NCBI GenBank assembly: GCA_910579185.1
Contig: CAJTTG010000006.1
Span: forward strand, 97,181-161,180
Direction of reading: 5' to 3'
Length of the DNA stretch: 64,000 nucleotides
Source: an uncultured Muribaculaceae bacterium
Lineage (GTDB): Bacteria > Bacteroidota > Bacteroidia > Bacteroidales > Muribaculaceae
The translations under genes were made by a program, and so were the position numbers. The notes under the pieces were generated by a model. It was not told the origin of the DNA and did not search any database. It was given only the letters and a program-made list of their open reading frames with translations. Positions 18,680 to 27,531 of this stretch are shown piece by piece; positions within the stretch are counted from its first letter, which is position 1, and each line of letters opens with the position of its first letter.

Positions 18680-18728
18680 ACAACCAAGTGGCTCCGGTTG
18701 ATGTTATAGAAACAAAAGAAGCCGTATC

Positions 18729-19799
18729 ATGAGCAGAAAAGATGAAATCAGACATTTGTGGCGAGAAGCGTTCCGAGGTGACAGCGAGGAATACCGATCG
18801 ATGTATTTTGACCGCATTTATAGCGATGGCGATGCCATGACGCTTGAGGATCAGGATGGTCGTGTTGTCAGTGCATTGATGATGCAGCCATACGGATTGT
18901 GGTTTCATCGGACTGAGGTGCCGATCTATTATATTGCCGGTGCGGCAACGCGGCGCAACAGCCGGGGACATGGTCTGATGTCCTCGCTTATGGAGCAGGC
19001 ATTGAGAAAGGCGTTTGCCGACGGCAAGATGATGTGTGCGTTGATTCCGGCTCACGACTGGCTTTATTTTTTCTTCGACCGTTTTGGGTTCTCTACTGTT
19101 TTCCTCTCTGACACCCAGCGGTTCACCTCTATGCATGCCTTCGCAGGATATGGCGACCGGGATTATACGCTTGTCGATGATCCATATTCGGAATCGGTCT
19201 ATGCCGCCTTCAGTAATTATGAGCGTCAACGTCCGGGCGGAGTCCTGCACAGCCGTCGCGATTTTCTGAATATCCTTGATGAACTGCCGTTTCGTCAGGA
19301 TGGTACGTTTGTCGCGGTAGGGCGTGATGATTGTCCCGTGGCGGCGATGGCGTGGGCAGTGGGAGCCGGTGAGATCGTTCAGGTTAATGAACTGTTGGGT
19401 GTGGATGATGATGCCCGGTTGGCGGCTATGAGAGCTTTACGGCAACGTTTTCCAAATCGGCCATTCAGATATCTGGCTCCTGTAGAGGCTCCCGGACACA
19501 GGCATCTGTATTCGAGGGGAATGGCAAGGATCATCAATGTGGAGCAGTGTCTGGCGGCCGTCGCAAAAGAAAACCCGGAATGGCGGTGCGACATACGTGT
19601 TCATGATCCGCTCATTGACGCCAATTGCGGATCATGGCGTGTTGCCGACGGGGTGTGTTCGTCCGACGCATCGCTCCGGCGGTTTGATCTGGATGTTACG
19701 ATAGATGTATTCAGCCGCATAGTGTTCTCGTCGCCAGAGATAGGCGGCATACTCGGTTTCCCCAGTCAGCGCACCCACATCAGCCTCATGCCTCACTGA
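18729..19799 (+). CDS. GNAT-family N-acetyltransferase (Eis-like two-domain type)
   Basis: 356 residues. An N-terminal GNAT fold with the acetyl-CoA loop ATRRNSRGHGLMSSLMEQAL near 78-97 and FFDRFGF near 117-123 is followed by a second GNAT-like half and a C-terminal sterol-carrier-like segment, giving the Acetyltransf_9/Eis layout. The acceptor (amine, aminoglycoside, or protein lysine) cannot be told. Start ATG 18729 is the first available; no SD. It follows the DUF4301 terminator by about 50 bases and has no obvious TAnnTTTG box. Confidence 0.8.
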   Translation: MSRKDEIRHLWREAFRGDSEEYRSMYFDRIYSDGDAMTLEDQDGRVVSALMMQPYGLWFHRTEVPIYYIAGAATRRNSRGHGLMSSLMEQALRKAFADGKMMCALIPAHDWLYFFFDRFGFSTVFLSDTQRFTSMHAFAGYGDRDYTLVDDPYSESVYAAFSNYERQRPGGVLHSRRDFLNILDELPFRQDGTFVAVGRDDCPVAAMAWAVGAGEIVQVNELLGVDDDARLAAMRALRQRFPNRPFRYLAPVEAPGHRHLYSRGMARIINVEQCLAAVAKENPEWRCDIRVHDPLIDANCGSWRVADGVCSSDASLRRFDLDVTIDVFSRIVFSSPEIGGILGFPSQRTHISLMPH

Positions 19800-19843
19800 T
19801 AATAATTGTTGGATGTAGCGCGTGACCTTTTGCCGGAAATTCT

Positions 19844-19851
19844 TATATTTG
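19844..19851 (+). promoter_or_regulatory. -7 box directly in front of the GT14-like gene
   Basis: TATATTTG is a perfect TAnnTTTG ending only five bases before ATG 19857, so the transcript may start at or next to the start codon. No good -33 TTG at 17-23 bases upstream. Confidence 0.5.
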
Positions 19852-19856
19852 CGGAT

Positions 19857-20762
19857 ATGAAAGGGACTCTGAGGCACGCGTATTGTATCATAGCGCATGA
19901 TAATCCGCGGCGGCTGGCATTGCTTGTGTCGCTGCTTGACGATGGGCGCAACGATATTTTCGTCTTGATTGACGGACGCAGCTCTATGGATTCTTTTAAG
20001 GAGGCTGTGGTTGAATGCCGGCACAGTCGTGTGCTTTTCATGGATAATCCGCCGAAAATCTATTGGGGTGATTACTCTATGGTCAAAGCTATACTGATGA
20101 TGCTGCAATGGGTCCGGGAGTACGGGGATTATGGTCGTTATCATCTGTTGTCTGGAGCGGATCTGCCGATAAAAACTCAGGATTTCATCCATCGTTTCTG
20201 CGACGAATTGCATCCTGGGGAACAGTTGCTCCAGATCTCCGACGATCCGTCTGACAGAGAGGATCTTGAACGAAAAATGTCGGTGCGTAACCTGTTCTCG
20301 CATTATGCGCGTCGGGAAGGTCATGGCATTATCGGACGATATGCCGGACATTGGCTGTGGCGGTTGTCACGCGATGTCCAGTTGAAGTTTAAATTGCGGA
20401 AAAGAGTCCCTGACGGAATTTTTAAGAGTGAAGTGTGGTGGAGCTTGACTAAAGATGCTGTGTGCTGTCTGCTTGATAGTGAACAGTGGATCCGCCGGAC
20501 ATTCTCGCATGCCGTTTGTGCGGATGAGCTTTTTGTTGCGAGTGCGTTGATGAAAGAGAAGGGGAGATTCCGGTTCTATGATGGCGGTGGTGGCCGGCTG
20601 ATAGATTGGGAGAGGGGAGAACCATACGTATGGCAGGAGTCTGATTTTGATGAATTGGCTCAAAGCGAATGCCTGTTCGCGAGAAAATTTCCGGCGGACA
20701 TTTCTGCTGATTTCATAACGCGAGTAATCGGATCTCATAAAAAGGCCGACGGCATGCCTTGA
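19857..20762 (+). CDS. GT14-like beta-1,6-N-acetylglucosaminyltransferase (core-2/I-branching family)
   Basis: 301 residues from ATG 19857; a longer frame from TTG 19806 is disfavoured because MKGTLRHAYCIIAHD is the canonical start of this family. Motifs: CIIAHDNPRRLALLVSLLDD, FVLIDGRS, HYHLLSGADLPI-like YHLLSGADLPIKTQDF near 96-111, SEVWWSLTKDAV near 184-195. Family members transfer GlcNAc or xylose in beta-1,6 linkage; bacterial ones act in surface polysaccharide or capsule building in the cytosol. Here it stands alone, with no other glycan genes around. Confidence 0.85.
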   Translation: MKGTLRHAYCIIAHDNPRRLALLVSLLDDGRNDIFVLIDGRSSMDSFKEAVVECRHSRVLFMDNPPKIYWGDYSMVKAILMMLQWVREYGDYGRYHLLSGADLPIKTQDFIHRFCDELHPGEQLLQISDDPSDREDLERKMSVRNLFSHYARREGHGIIGRYAGHWLWRLSRDVQLKFKLRKRVPDGIFKSEVWWSLTKDAVCCLLDSEQWIRRTFSHAVCADELFVASALMKEKGRFRFYDGGGGRLIDWERGEPYVWQESDFDELAQSECLFARKFPADISADFITRVIGSHKKADGMP

Positions 20763-20829
20763 TTGGCACGCCATCGACGAGGGAGAAGAAAATGAATCGT
20801 TTATATGTCTCTTGACTGCTTACAGTCTT

Positions 20830-21462
20830 TTAGCTGTTGGCCTGAGCGGTAGTGTTCTGGCGACGCTCTCCGCTTTTGCGGTTTTTGCGGTCCTTTTTTG
20901 CGTGGTTGCGTTTGCCTTGATCCTTTTTTGCCTTGCCATTACGGTCGCCACGGATCTTATCGCCTTTCTGGGCTTTCCCGGGTGCGGAGACGTAGTAGTT
21001 TTCAAGGAACTGCACATACTGGTCAGGTGTCAGAACGGCTTTCACCTGCTTGAGATAGTTATCGCGGATATTGCGTGCAATCTGACGCTTCTCGGCGCGT
21101 GCGGCTTTTGAAGTGTCGGCCTGTGCCTTATTGTCTTTGTCGTTCTGGCGCGCAGCCTGCATCACCTGTTTGGGTGTGGGAATCGCTGCGAGTTTTTCCT
21201 GCTGTTGCTGTGTGAGCTGAAGGCCGGCGAAAGGATTGGGTGCCTGACGCTGCTTGTTTGCTGAATCGTTTTTGCGGTTCTTGCAGTCCTTCTTGCAGTT
21301 TTTCTTGTCCTTGCAGTCTTTGCGTTCCTTGTTGCCTTTTTTCTGGCACTCGGTCTTGGTGCAGGTCTTGTTATCGGTATTTCCGTTGGCATTCTGGGCG
21401 GATGCCGAAATGCCGAGGGTTAAGATTGAAGCCAATGCTATGGTGATAAATTTTGCTTTCAT
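20830..21462 (-). CDS. Exported Cys/Lys-rich LTxxQ-like protein
   Basis: 210 residues from ATG 21462 (MKAKFITIALASILT, cleavage near ASAQN); the longer frame upstream is unlikely to be coding. After the signal comes a segment with five cysteines among many lysines (about residues 34-60), then two LTxxQ-like motifs, LQLTQQQQEKLAAI near 82 and VLTPDQYVQFLENYY near 145, as in Spy/CpxP-type periplasmic proteins, and a very basic tail (GKAKKDQGKRNHAKKDRKNR). It could be a periplasmic chaperone-like or metal-related stress protein. Function unproven. Convergent with the glycosyltransferase. Confidence 0.7.
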   Translation of the reverse strand: MKAKFITIALASILTLGISASAQNANGNTDNKTCTKTECQKKGNKERKDCKDKKNCKKDCKNRKNDSANKQRQAPNPFAGLQLTQQQQEKLAAIPTPKQVMQAARQNDKDNKAQADTSKAARAEKRQIARNIRDNYLKQVKAVLTPDQYVQFLENYYVSAPGKAQKGDKIRGDRNGKAKKDQGKRNHAKKDRKNRKSGERRQNTTAQANS

Positions 21463-21616
21463 AGGTGTATGTGTTATTTTTTGAGGATTTGAGTAAATTC
21501 GTTTTTTAGAGCTCTGGTGATATGACGTTTTCCGAGCGGATAAGTTTAAAAGGCAGGATGAAACTTGACATTTTTTAGGATGTAGGAGGTTAAATGTGAA
21601 AAAATAAGATATGCTG

Positions 21617-21647
21617 TTGCGATCTGTCTGAAATAATCTTAACTTTG
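21617..21647 (+). promoter_or_regulatory. Promoter of the GH20 gene
   Basis: TTG at 21617-21619 and TAACTTTG at 21640-21647 with a 20-base spacer, an ideal Bacteroidetes promoter; ATG 21668 follows 20 bases later. Confidence 0.7.
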
Positions 21648-21667
21648 AAGAAATTATAATGTAGACC

Positions 21668-23683
21668 ATGAAGAAAATAATGTTGATGCTGGCATTGGCT
21701 TTGTCTCCATGCCTTGTGAATGCCGCAGATGTGGATATACTTCCGCGTCCGGCATCTGTTGAAATTCAAAAAGGAGTATTCAGAATTCCGGCAGGAGGTC
21801 TGACCTTTGCGATTAAAAATAATGCCTGTCCCGAATTGCAGGAACTGTTGCAGGGCTATGGTTGGAAACCGGAGCAATGGAAGAAAGCTAATGTCAGGAT
21901 AACAATAGGTGACGATGCGGCTGCCGAGAACTATGTGCTGACCGTAGGATCAAAAAATGTGACTGTTGAAGCACCGGGACGTGGTGGAGCTTTATATGGC
22001 GCTCAGACTCTGCGGCAGATGCTCGAGGCCGGTTCTGCTTCGGGGGAGATAGCGCAGTGCCGGATCAGTGACAGCCCCCGTTTCCCTTACCGCGGACTGC
22101 ATTTTGACGTGAGCCGTAATTTCCGCTCTTTGGATTTTCTGAAAAAGCAGGTCGATGCCATGGCTGAGTTGAAACTCAACCGCATGCATCTTCATCTTAC
22201 CGATGGAGCCGGATGGCGCATGGAGATAGACAGCTATCCGCGCCTGACATCTTACGCGGCGTGGCGTCCACAGGCCCGTTGGACCGATTGGGCTAAAGAG
22301 GGTGCGTCATATTGCGATGGCCCCGGCGCAGGTGCTTATGGTGGATACTATACAAAAGAACAGATGCGGGAGCTGATTGATTATGCTGCGAAAAGAAACA
22401 TAACAGTTATTCCTGAGATAGAGATGCCGGGACATAGCCACGAGGTTGTGGCTGCATATCCTGAACTCGGTTGCGAGATAGATGGCCCGGTTGAGGACTT
22501 CTGTCCCGGAAAGGAGGCTACTTATGAATTCTTGACTCGTGTGCTCGATGAGGTGATCGAGGTGTTTCCATCGGAATATATCCATATCGGTGGTGATGAG
22601 GCTGGAAAAGCCGCGTGGCATAAATGTCCGGATTGCCGCCGGAGAATGGATGCTGAGGGTCTGAATAACGTGGAGGAACTACAGAGCTATCTTATAAAAA
22701 GAATCGAAAAGCATATCAATGCAAAGGGTCGACGGATGATCGGTTGGGATGAGATCCTTGAAGGGGGAGTGGCACCAAATGCCACGGTAATGTCGTGGCG
22801 TGGCACAGAAGGTGGCCGCAAGGCTATGGCCGAGGGTCACGACGTCATCATGACGCCGGGCGAATTCTGCTACCTCGACTATTCTCAGGACGCTCCATTC
22901 CGTGAGCCGATCTCGATAGGCGGATACACACCGCTTGAAAAGGTCTATTCCTACGAGCCTGTCGAGGCTGATATGAGCGACGACGAGGCCAGACATCTGC
23001 TGGGTGTGCAGGGTAATCTCTGGAGCGAATATGTCTATGATGATTCACACGCCGAGCACATGTACTATCCGCGTGCTTTTGCCATTGCTGAGATAGGGTG
23101 GAGTCCACGCGGAAAGGATTATGCCGATTTCCGCAGACGCGCGCTGACAATGAACCGCCATCTGGCCGACAAGGGATATGCCGTGTTTGACCTTGCCAAT
23201 GAATATGGCGAACGTCGTGAAAAGGCCGACACTTTGACACATCTTGCCGTAGGATGTCCGGTGAGCTACACTGTGATGTACAACTCAAAATACCCGGCAG
23301 CCGGCAACACTACGCTTACCGATGGATTGCAGGGCGGCTGGACTTACGGGGACCGCCGTTGGCAGGGATGGTCGGAGGATATGGATCTGACCATAGATCT
23401 CGGAGCTGTAAAACCGATCCATTATATAGGAGCTTCGTTCATGCATTCCGAAGGGGCTTGGGTCCATCTGCCGGAGCAGGTGACTTATTCTGTCAGCGAA
23501 AACGGAACAGATTTCACGGAAGTTGCGACGATATATAATGATGTGGATCCGACGTTTTCAAAAATAATGATGAAAAATTATGGTGCGCCGGTCAATGTGG
23601 ATGCCAGATATGTGCGTGTGCAGGCGCGGCAGAACCCTCGTCCCGGGGCATGGATCTTTACGGATGAGATCGTGGTGAATTGA
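21668..23683 (+). CDS. GH20 beta-N-acetylhexosaminidase with C-terminal F5/8-type domain
   Basis: 671 residues. Signal peptide MKKIMLMLALALSPCLVNA; GH20b alpha/beta domain at about 22-135; GH20 TIM barrel at about 138-480 with FHLDVSRN-like LHFDVSRNFR, HLHLTDGAGWRMEI, PEIEMPGHSHEV, and the catalytic pair Asp310-Glu311 in HIGGDEAGK. A C-terminal region from about 530 looks like a discoidin/CBM32 module. It releases terminal GlcNAc or GalNAc by substrate-assisted catalysis in the periplasm or on the surface, plausible for mucin or peptidoglycan sugars. Single gene with its own promoter and terminator. Confidence 0.95.
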   Translation: MKKIMLMLALALSPCLVNAADVDILPRPASVEIQKGVFRIPAGGLTFAIKNNACPELQELLQGYGWKPEQWKKANVRITIGDDAAAENYVLTVGSKNVTVEAPGRGGALYGAQTLRQMLEAGSASGEIAQCRISDSPRFPYRGLHFDVSRNFRSLDFLKKQVDAMAELKLNRMHLHLTDGAGWRMEIDSYPRLTSYAAWRPQARWTDWAKEGASYCDGPGAGAYGGYYTKEQMRELIDYAAKRNITVIPEIEMPGHSHEVVAAYPELGCEIDGPVEDFCPGKEATYEFLTRVLDEVIEVFPSEYIHIGGDEAGKAAWHKCPDCRRRMDAEGLNNVEELQSYLIKRIEKHINAKGRRMIGWDEILEGGVAPNATVMSWRGTEGGRKAMAEGHDVIMTPGEFCYLDYSQDAPFREPISIGGYTPLEKVYSYEPVEADMSDDEARHLLGVQGNLWSEYVYDDSHAEHMYYPRAFAIAEIGWSPRGKDYADFRRRALTMNRHLADKGYAVFDLANEYGERREKADTLTHLAVGCPVSYTVMYNSKYPAAGNTTLTDGLQGGWTYGDRRWQGWSEDMDLTIDLGAVKPIHYIGASFMHSEGAWVHLPEQVTYSVSENGTDFTEVATIYNDVDPTFSKIMMKNYGAPVNVDARYVRVQARQNPRPGAWIFTDEIVVN

Positions 23684-23708
23684 TTGCCATTGCTCAAAAA
23701 TTACGGAT

Positions 23709-23744
23709 CGGGAATTTTTTTTGAAAAATTTCCCGATTTTTTTT
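23709..23744 (+). terminator. Terminator after the GH20 gene
   Basis: CGGGAA at 23709-23714 pairs with TTCCCG at 23730-23735, the stem continues in A/T pairs with one mismatch, and eight T follow at 23737-23744. Confidence 0.75.
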
Positions 23745-23772
23745 GGCGAAAATGAAAAAGTGTGTACATTTG
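23742..23772 (+). promoter_or_regulatory. Promoter of the TraB/ABC/GntR operon
   Basis: TTTG at 23742-23745 (-33) and TACATTTG at 23765-23772 (-7), spacer 19 bases. The -33 element shares its T-run with the preceding terminator. Confidence 0.7.
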
Positions 23773-23774
23773 CA

Positions 23775-23796
23775 GTGTTGTACATGACTACAACAC
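23775..23796. promoter_or_regulatory. Dyad operator at the start of the TraB/ABC/GntR operon
   Basis: GTGTTGTA at 23775-23782 and TACAACAC at 23789-23796 form a perfect 8-bp inverted repeat with a 6-base spacer, lying right after the -7 box at the transcription start. Its GT...AC outer arms suit a GntR-family dimer, and the last gene of the operon encodes one. Binding is inferred. Confidence 0.55.
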
Positions 23797-23855
23797 CATC
23801 AAACCAAAGAATAAATCATTTACACATAGTACTTATTTAACGAACTAAGAAGAAA

Positions 23856-24740
23856 ATGAAAAGAACTGCATTTTTCGCAATGATGATTCTGGCAGCAGTG
23901 TGTGGCAATGCCCAGCTGCTGTGGAAGGTGAGCGGCAAGGACGTGAAATCGCCCTCGTATATATTCGGTACCCACCACATGGCTCCTGTTGCAGTGTTGG
24001 ACTCTGTTGCCGGTGTTGCAGAGGCGGTTGCATCGGTGGATGAACTTTATGGAGAGTTGAGCCTTGCAGAAATGACATCGCCTGAGACTCAGGGTGTTCT
24101 TATGGGTATGATGACGGCTCCGGCCGACAGTACGCTTGACAAGGTGTTCACTTCGGCGGAACTTGCTGAGATTGATTCTGTTTTCAATGCGTTGACAGGA
24201 ATGCCTGTGAGTATCACGCAGCAGCTTAACGGTTTTAAGCCGGCAATGCTGTCGACATCAATGCTTGCCATCCTTGCAACAAAATGTATTCCGGGATATA
24301 ACCCCATGCAGCAGCTCGACATGACGCTGCTCAGCCGCGGCGCGTCGGCCGGAAAACCGGTAAAGGGTTTGGAAACTGTGGAATTTCAGGGACAAGTGCT
24401 TTATAACAGCCCGATTGCAGAACAGGCCAAGGACCTTCTCAAAAGCATCCGCACAGAGGGAGGCCCGGAGAAATCGTTGCTCGATCTGAATGCAGCCTAT
24501 CGTAGCGGAGATCTTGCAGCTCTGTATGCGCTGATGACCGATCCCGAGAGTGGCATGGATGATGCGACAGCAGAAAAACTTCTCAATAGCCGGAATGCCG
24601 CATGGGTGGATTTTCTTATCGGAATGATTCCCACGACATCGGTGCTGATCGTAGTTGGAGCCGGACATCTCCCTGGAGCGAAGGGCGTTATCGCCGGACT
24701 GCGCAATGCAGGATTTGAAGTAGAACCTGTTGTAGAATAA
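23856..24740 (+). CDS. TraB/GumN-family protein, exported
   Basis: 294 residues. Signal peptide to about residue 19 (VCGNAQ); then LLWKVSGKDVKSPSYIFGTHH, with the family GTHH motif at 38-41, conserved acidic YGELSLAEM, and a late VVGAGHLPGAKGVI motif near 266-280 that is the second family signature. TraB/GumN proteins have a Tiki-like fold proposed to be metal-dependent proteases; activity of this one is unproven. It begins an operon with an ABC transporter and a GntR regulator (15-base gap to the ATPase), an arrangement I do not know as standard. Confidence 0.88.
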   Translation: MKRTAFFAMMILAAVCGNAQLLWKVSGKDVKSPSYIFGTHHMAPVAVLDSVAGVAEAVASVDELYGELSLAEMTSPETQGVLMGMMTAPADSTLDKVFTSAELAEIDSVFNALTGMPVSITQQLNGFKPAMLSTSMLAILATKCIPGYNPMQQLDMTLLSRGASAGKPVKGLETVEFQGQVLYNSPIAEQAKDLLKSIRTEGGPEKSLLDLNAAYRSGDLAALYALMTDPESGMDDATAEKLLNSRNAAWVDFLIGMIPTTSVLIVVGAGHLPGAKGVIAGLRNAGFEVEPVVE

Positions 24741-24754
24741 TAAAGACCCATAAA

Positions 24755-25588
24755 ATGATAACCTTAGATAATCTCTCATACAGATATGGCAAGAATCTTG
24801 TGGCATTGGACGGCATAAGTGCAACCATCCCCACCGGTATTCATCTGCTGCTCGGCGAGAACGGATCGGGCAAAACCACTCTTCTGCATGTGATAGCCGG
24901 ATTGCGTCTGGCCGTTCCCTCGGACAGCTGTCTGATCGATGGTGTTCCGACGGCAAGCCGTTCGCTGCCTGTATCGGCGGAAACATTTATCTACACCGAT
25001 AGTATGACCTTCCCCTACAAGACAATTGCAGAGATGGAACGCTATCATGCTCCGTTCTATCCGACGTTCAGTGCCGAACAGCTTCACCGGAATCTGGAGG
25101 CATTCGGAATGACCGGCCGTGAGCCTATCGACCGTTTCTCGCTCGGTAACCGGAAAAAAGCCCAGCTGGCGTATATCCTTGCCCTGCGGCCAAAAGTTCT
25201 GCTGCTCGACGAACCGGCTAACGGTCTTGACATATCGGCTCGCGATACGTTTATCAGGATGCTTGCGGAGAACGTGTCGGAAGAACAGACGGTGATCGTG
25301 TCGACACATGTGGTGTTCGATTTCCAGAATATAGTTGACGGTGTGATAGTGCTCAGTCATGGACGCCTGGTACTCTCGATGCCCGTGTGGGAGATAACGG
25401 ACCGCATAGCTTTTGTCAGCGATTCAATGCCACCGGCCAACGCGCTGTTCATGCAGCAGTATCTCGGCCGATTCAATGCCATTGTGCCAAACGACGGTAC
25501 GGTGCAGTCGGATATCGACTATGTAGTGTTCTACAATGCCCTGCAGAGCGCCAACCGTGATTCCGTGCTCAATTCGTTGCTAAACTAA
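24755..25588 (+). CDS. ABC transporter ATP-binding protein (YtrB-like)
   Basis: 277 residues. Walker A GENGSGKTT near 35-43, Q-loop region replaced by IYTDSMTFPYKT, degenerate signature RFSLGNRKKAQLAYILAL, Walker B VLLLDEPANGLD, H-loop STHVVFDF. The Ser-Leu-Gly-Asn-Arg-Lys-Lys signature is common in YtrB/CcmA-like exporters associated with GntR regulators. It pairs with the membrane protein 26 bases downstream. Substrate unknown; such systems often respond to envelope-active compounds. Confidence 0.93.
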   Translation: MITLDNLSYRYGKNLVALDGISATIPTGIHLLLGENGSGKTTLLHVIAGLRLAVPSDSCLIDGVPTASRSLPVSAETFIYTDSMTFPYKTIAEMERYHAPFYPTFSAEQLHRNLEAFGMTGREPIDRFSLGNRKKAQLAYILALRPKVLLLDEPANGLDISARDTFIRMLAENVSEEQTVIVSTHVVFDFQNIVDGVIVLSHGRLVLSMPVWEITDRIAFVSDSMPPANALFMQQYLGRFNAIVPNDGTVQSDIDYVVFYNALQSANRDSVLNSLLN

Positions 25589-25614
25589 ACACCATCAAAA
25601 CAACTCAGAGAACA

Positions 25615-26406
25615 ATGGAAACTACAATACAATCTTCAGCCTCCTTTTCTTTTCGCCGAGTAGGCATGGTGGCCGACTTTTATTATCCAATCTTTAAGAA
25701 ACAGCTTTGGTTTTATCCGCTTGTGTCGGTTCTTGCCGGGTTCATAACGTTCTTCCTGTCATATTTCGGATCATATTTCGGATTGGGCATGAATGGTTTT
25801 ATTGCCGGATTGATCTCCATGGCAATGTTGTTTATGTGCTATTGGGCGCCATGTATCCTTAGCAATGACGGTCGGGAGATCGAGGTCGCGCTCCCTGCGC
25901 TCTGGACAGAAAAAGCTGTGTTCATGCTCGGATATTTCCTGATATTCATACCCGTGATCCTCTTTGTTCCGATGATAATTGTTAAACTTGTCCTGACGGC
26001 TGTACTTCTGCCTGAGACTCCATTGATTGAGCTGGACAGCATCGGTCGCTCCATATCTATCGTGGGGTTCAACATCGGAGTTAATTCCGTAGAGGGACTT
26101 GTGGGGCTGACAACGGCTTTATGCGTGATGCTTTGCTCTCGTAAGCGCAGCTTCCTGAGAGCTGCTGTGCTGAGCATAGTGGCAAATATCGCCGTAGGTT
26201 TCGTATCCTGTTTTATAATAGTGAGCTGGATATTCTCAGCAGGTTTTGTTCAGGTTAAGGAGATGGCCGAGTCGGATCATTTTGATGATTTAATCAAGGT
26301 TCTCCCAATTGACGATATGTTGTTCTGGACTCTGTTGCTCTGCGGTATCTATTCATTGGTCATGATTATTCTATCGGTGCGTTCGATTAGAAAAATACAG
26401 CTATAA
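25615..26406 (+). CDS. Integral membrane protein, ABC-2-type permease candidate
   Basis: 263 residues with about six hydrophobic segments (near 32-52, 60-85, 100-125, 145-165, 180-205, 232-255). There is no soluble domain. It has no recognised motif, but its place between an ABC ATPase and a GntR regulator (gaps of 26 and 11 bases) makes it the transmembrane partner of the ATPase. Residues after the first Met (TTIQSSASFSFRRVGMVADFYY) form a short cytosolic lead typical of ABC-2 permeases. Confidence 0.75.
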   Translation: METTIQSSASFSFRRVGMVADFYYPIFKKQLWFYPLVSVLAGFITFFLSYFGSYFGLGMNGFIAGLISMAMLFMCYWAPCILSNDGREIEVALPALWTEKAVFMLGYFLIFIPVILFVPMIIVKLVLTAVLLPETPLIELDSIGRSISIVGFNIGVNSVEGLVGLTTALCVMLCSRKRSFLRAAVLSIVANIAVGFVSCFIIVSWIFSAGFVQVKEMAESDHFDDLIKVLPIDDMLFWTLLLCGIYSLVMIILSVRSIRKIQL

Positions 26407-26417
26407 GGAGGGTAGGG

Positions 26418-26789
26418 ATGGAATTTAAGGATAACACACCTATATACCGCCAGATCATAGACTACTGCTTCGGCTGCGTGCTGTCCGGGGCATGGAGACC
26501 GGATGAAAAGATTCCATCTGTGAGGGAAATGGCTGTCAGCATGGCTGTCAATACCCACACGGTGCTCAAGGCATTCGAGTATCTACAGCTCCACGATATC
26601 ATTTATCCGAAACGGGGTATGGGATTCTATCTATCGGCCAATGCACCGGTGCAGGTCAACAGTACCCGACGCCAGGAATTTTTCGAGGAAAAGCTGCGCG
26701 ATGTGTTCAAAGAAATGCGGATGCTTGGTATCGGCATGGATGATGTGGAAGCAAGCTGGGCCGAATGGCAGGCTGAGAACGCTGAATAA
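26418..26789 (+). CDS. GntR-family regulator, YtrA subfamily
   Basis: 123 residues. The N-terminal winged helix has TPIYRQIIDYCFGCVLSG and PSVREMAVSMAVNTHTVLKA followed by the wing KRGMGFYLS. Only about 45 residues follow, forming a helical dimerisation tail, so it lacks a large effector domain; that is the YtrA layout, usually found beside ABC exporters. It probably represses its own operon through the dyad at 23775-23796. GGAGG lies about nine bases before the ATG, giving a better than usual SD. Confidence 0.93.
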   Translation: MEFKDNTPIYRQIIDYCFGCVLSGAWRPDEKIPSVREMAVSMAVNTHTVLKAFEYLQLHDIIYPKRGMGFYLSANAPVQVNSTRRQEFFEEKLRDVFKEMRMLGIGMDDVEASWAEWQAENAE

Positions 26790-26818
26790 ATAAATTAGAC
26801 AAAAATATAGATGAATCG

Positions 26819-26855
26819 GTCGGCGGTGCGAACAAAATCGTGCCGCCGGCTGTTT
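26819..26855 (+). terminator. Terminator of the TraB/ABC/GntR operon
   Basis: CGGCGGTGCGA (26821-26831) pairs with TCGTGCCGCCG (26838-26848) with two G.T pairs, followed by GCTGTTTT. Confidence 0.75.
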
Positions 26856-26886
26856 TAATGCTATATTTCTTAATTTTCTTTTTGCA

Positions 26887-27453
26887 ATGATCACAATCGT
26901 CTACTGCCACCCGTCGGACGGGAGCTTCAATCATCAGATCCTTCAGTCAATCACCGATCGTCTTTCCGGAGAAGGACGCGAATACTATGTTATAAATCTA
27001 TATGGCGAGGGTTTCAATCCTGTGCTGGACAGCCGTGGGCTTCATTCTTATGTTGATGGCGGCAGTGTTGACGACGAGATGGTTGAACGCTATCAGAAAG
27101 CTTTGCGTCAGAGCGAGCAGCTGGTCTGCATATTCCCGATATGGTGGGGCATGATGCCTGCTATGTTCAAAGGATTCATTGACCGTGTGTTTACCAAAGG
27201 AATAGTCTATGACACAACTCCTGAGGGAGAGCTTTTACCATGTCTTTCCATTGACAGGACTACGATAGTGACCACATCGGAGGAATCATCAGATATAATC
27301 GCTCCGTTTTTCGACGGATATCTGACACCGCAGGTGTTCAATCCGGTCGGAATCAATGGTGTAAGTTGGTTCAACTGCGATCATACTACCGATGGCAGTG
27401 CCGCTCATCGTCAGGAATTTATAGATACGGTGACAGCTCAGATTGTCCGTTGA
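26887..27453 (+). CDS. NAD(P)H:quinone oxidoreductase (flavodoxin-like fold)
   Basis: 188 residues. ITIVYCHPSDGSFNHQIL at the start is the FMN/FAD phosphate-loop region, and FPIWWGMMPAMFKGFIDRVFTKG near 80-102 is the signature of the Flavodoxin_2/MdaB/KefF group. It should carry out two-electron reduction of quinones or nitro compounds in the cytosol, protecting against redox cyclers. Single gene between the GntR terminator and the gdhA promoter. Starts at the only ATG that preserves the first beta strand. Confidence 0.9.
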   Translation: MITIVYCHPSDGSFNHQILQSITDRLSGEGREYYVINLYGEGFNPVLDSRGLHSYVDGGSVDDEMVERYQKALRQSEQLVCIFPIWWGMMPAMFKGFIDRVFTKGIVYDTTPEGELLPCLSIDRTTIVTTSEESSDIIAPFFDGYLTPQVFNPVGINGVSWFNCDHTTDGSAAHRQEFIDTVTAQIVR

Positions 27454-27531
27454 TCGACCTACATAAACGAATTGTTGACGCGTCATGAGTGCATGGCGCG
27501 TTAATTTTTATGCAAATTCTTTCAAAAAGTA

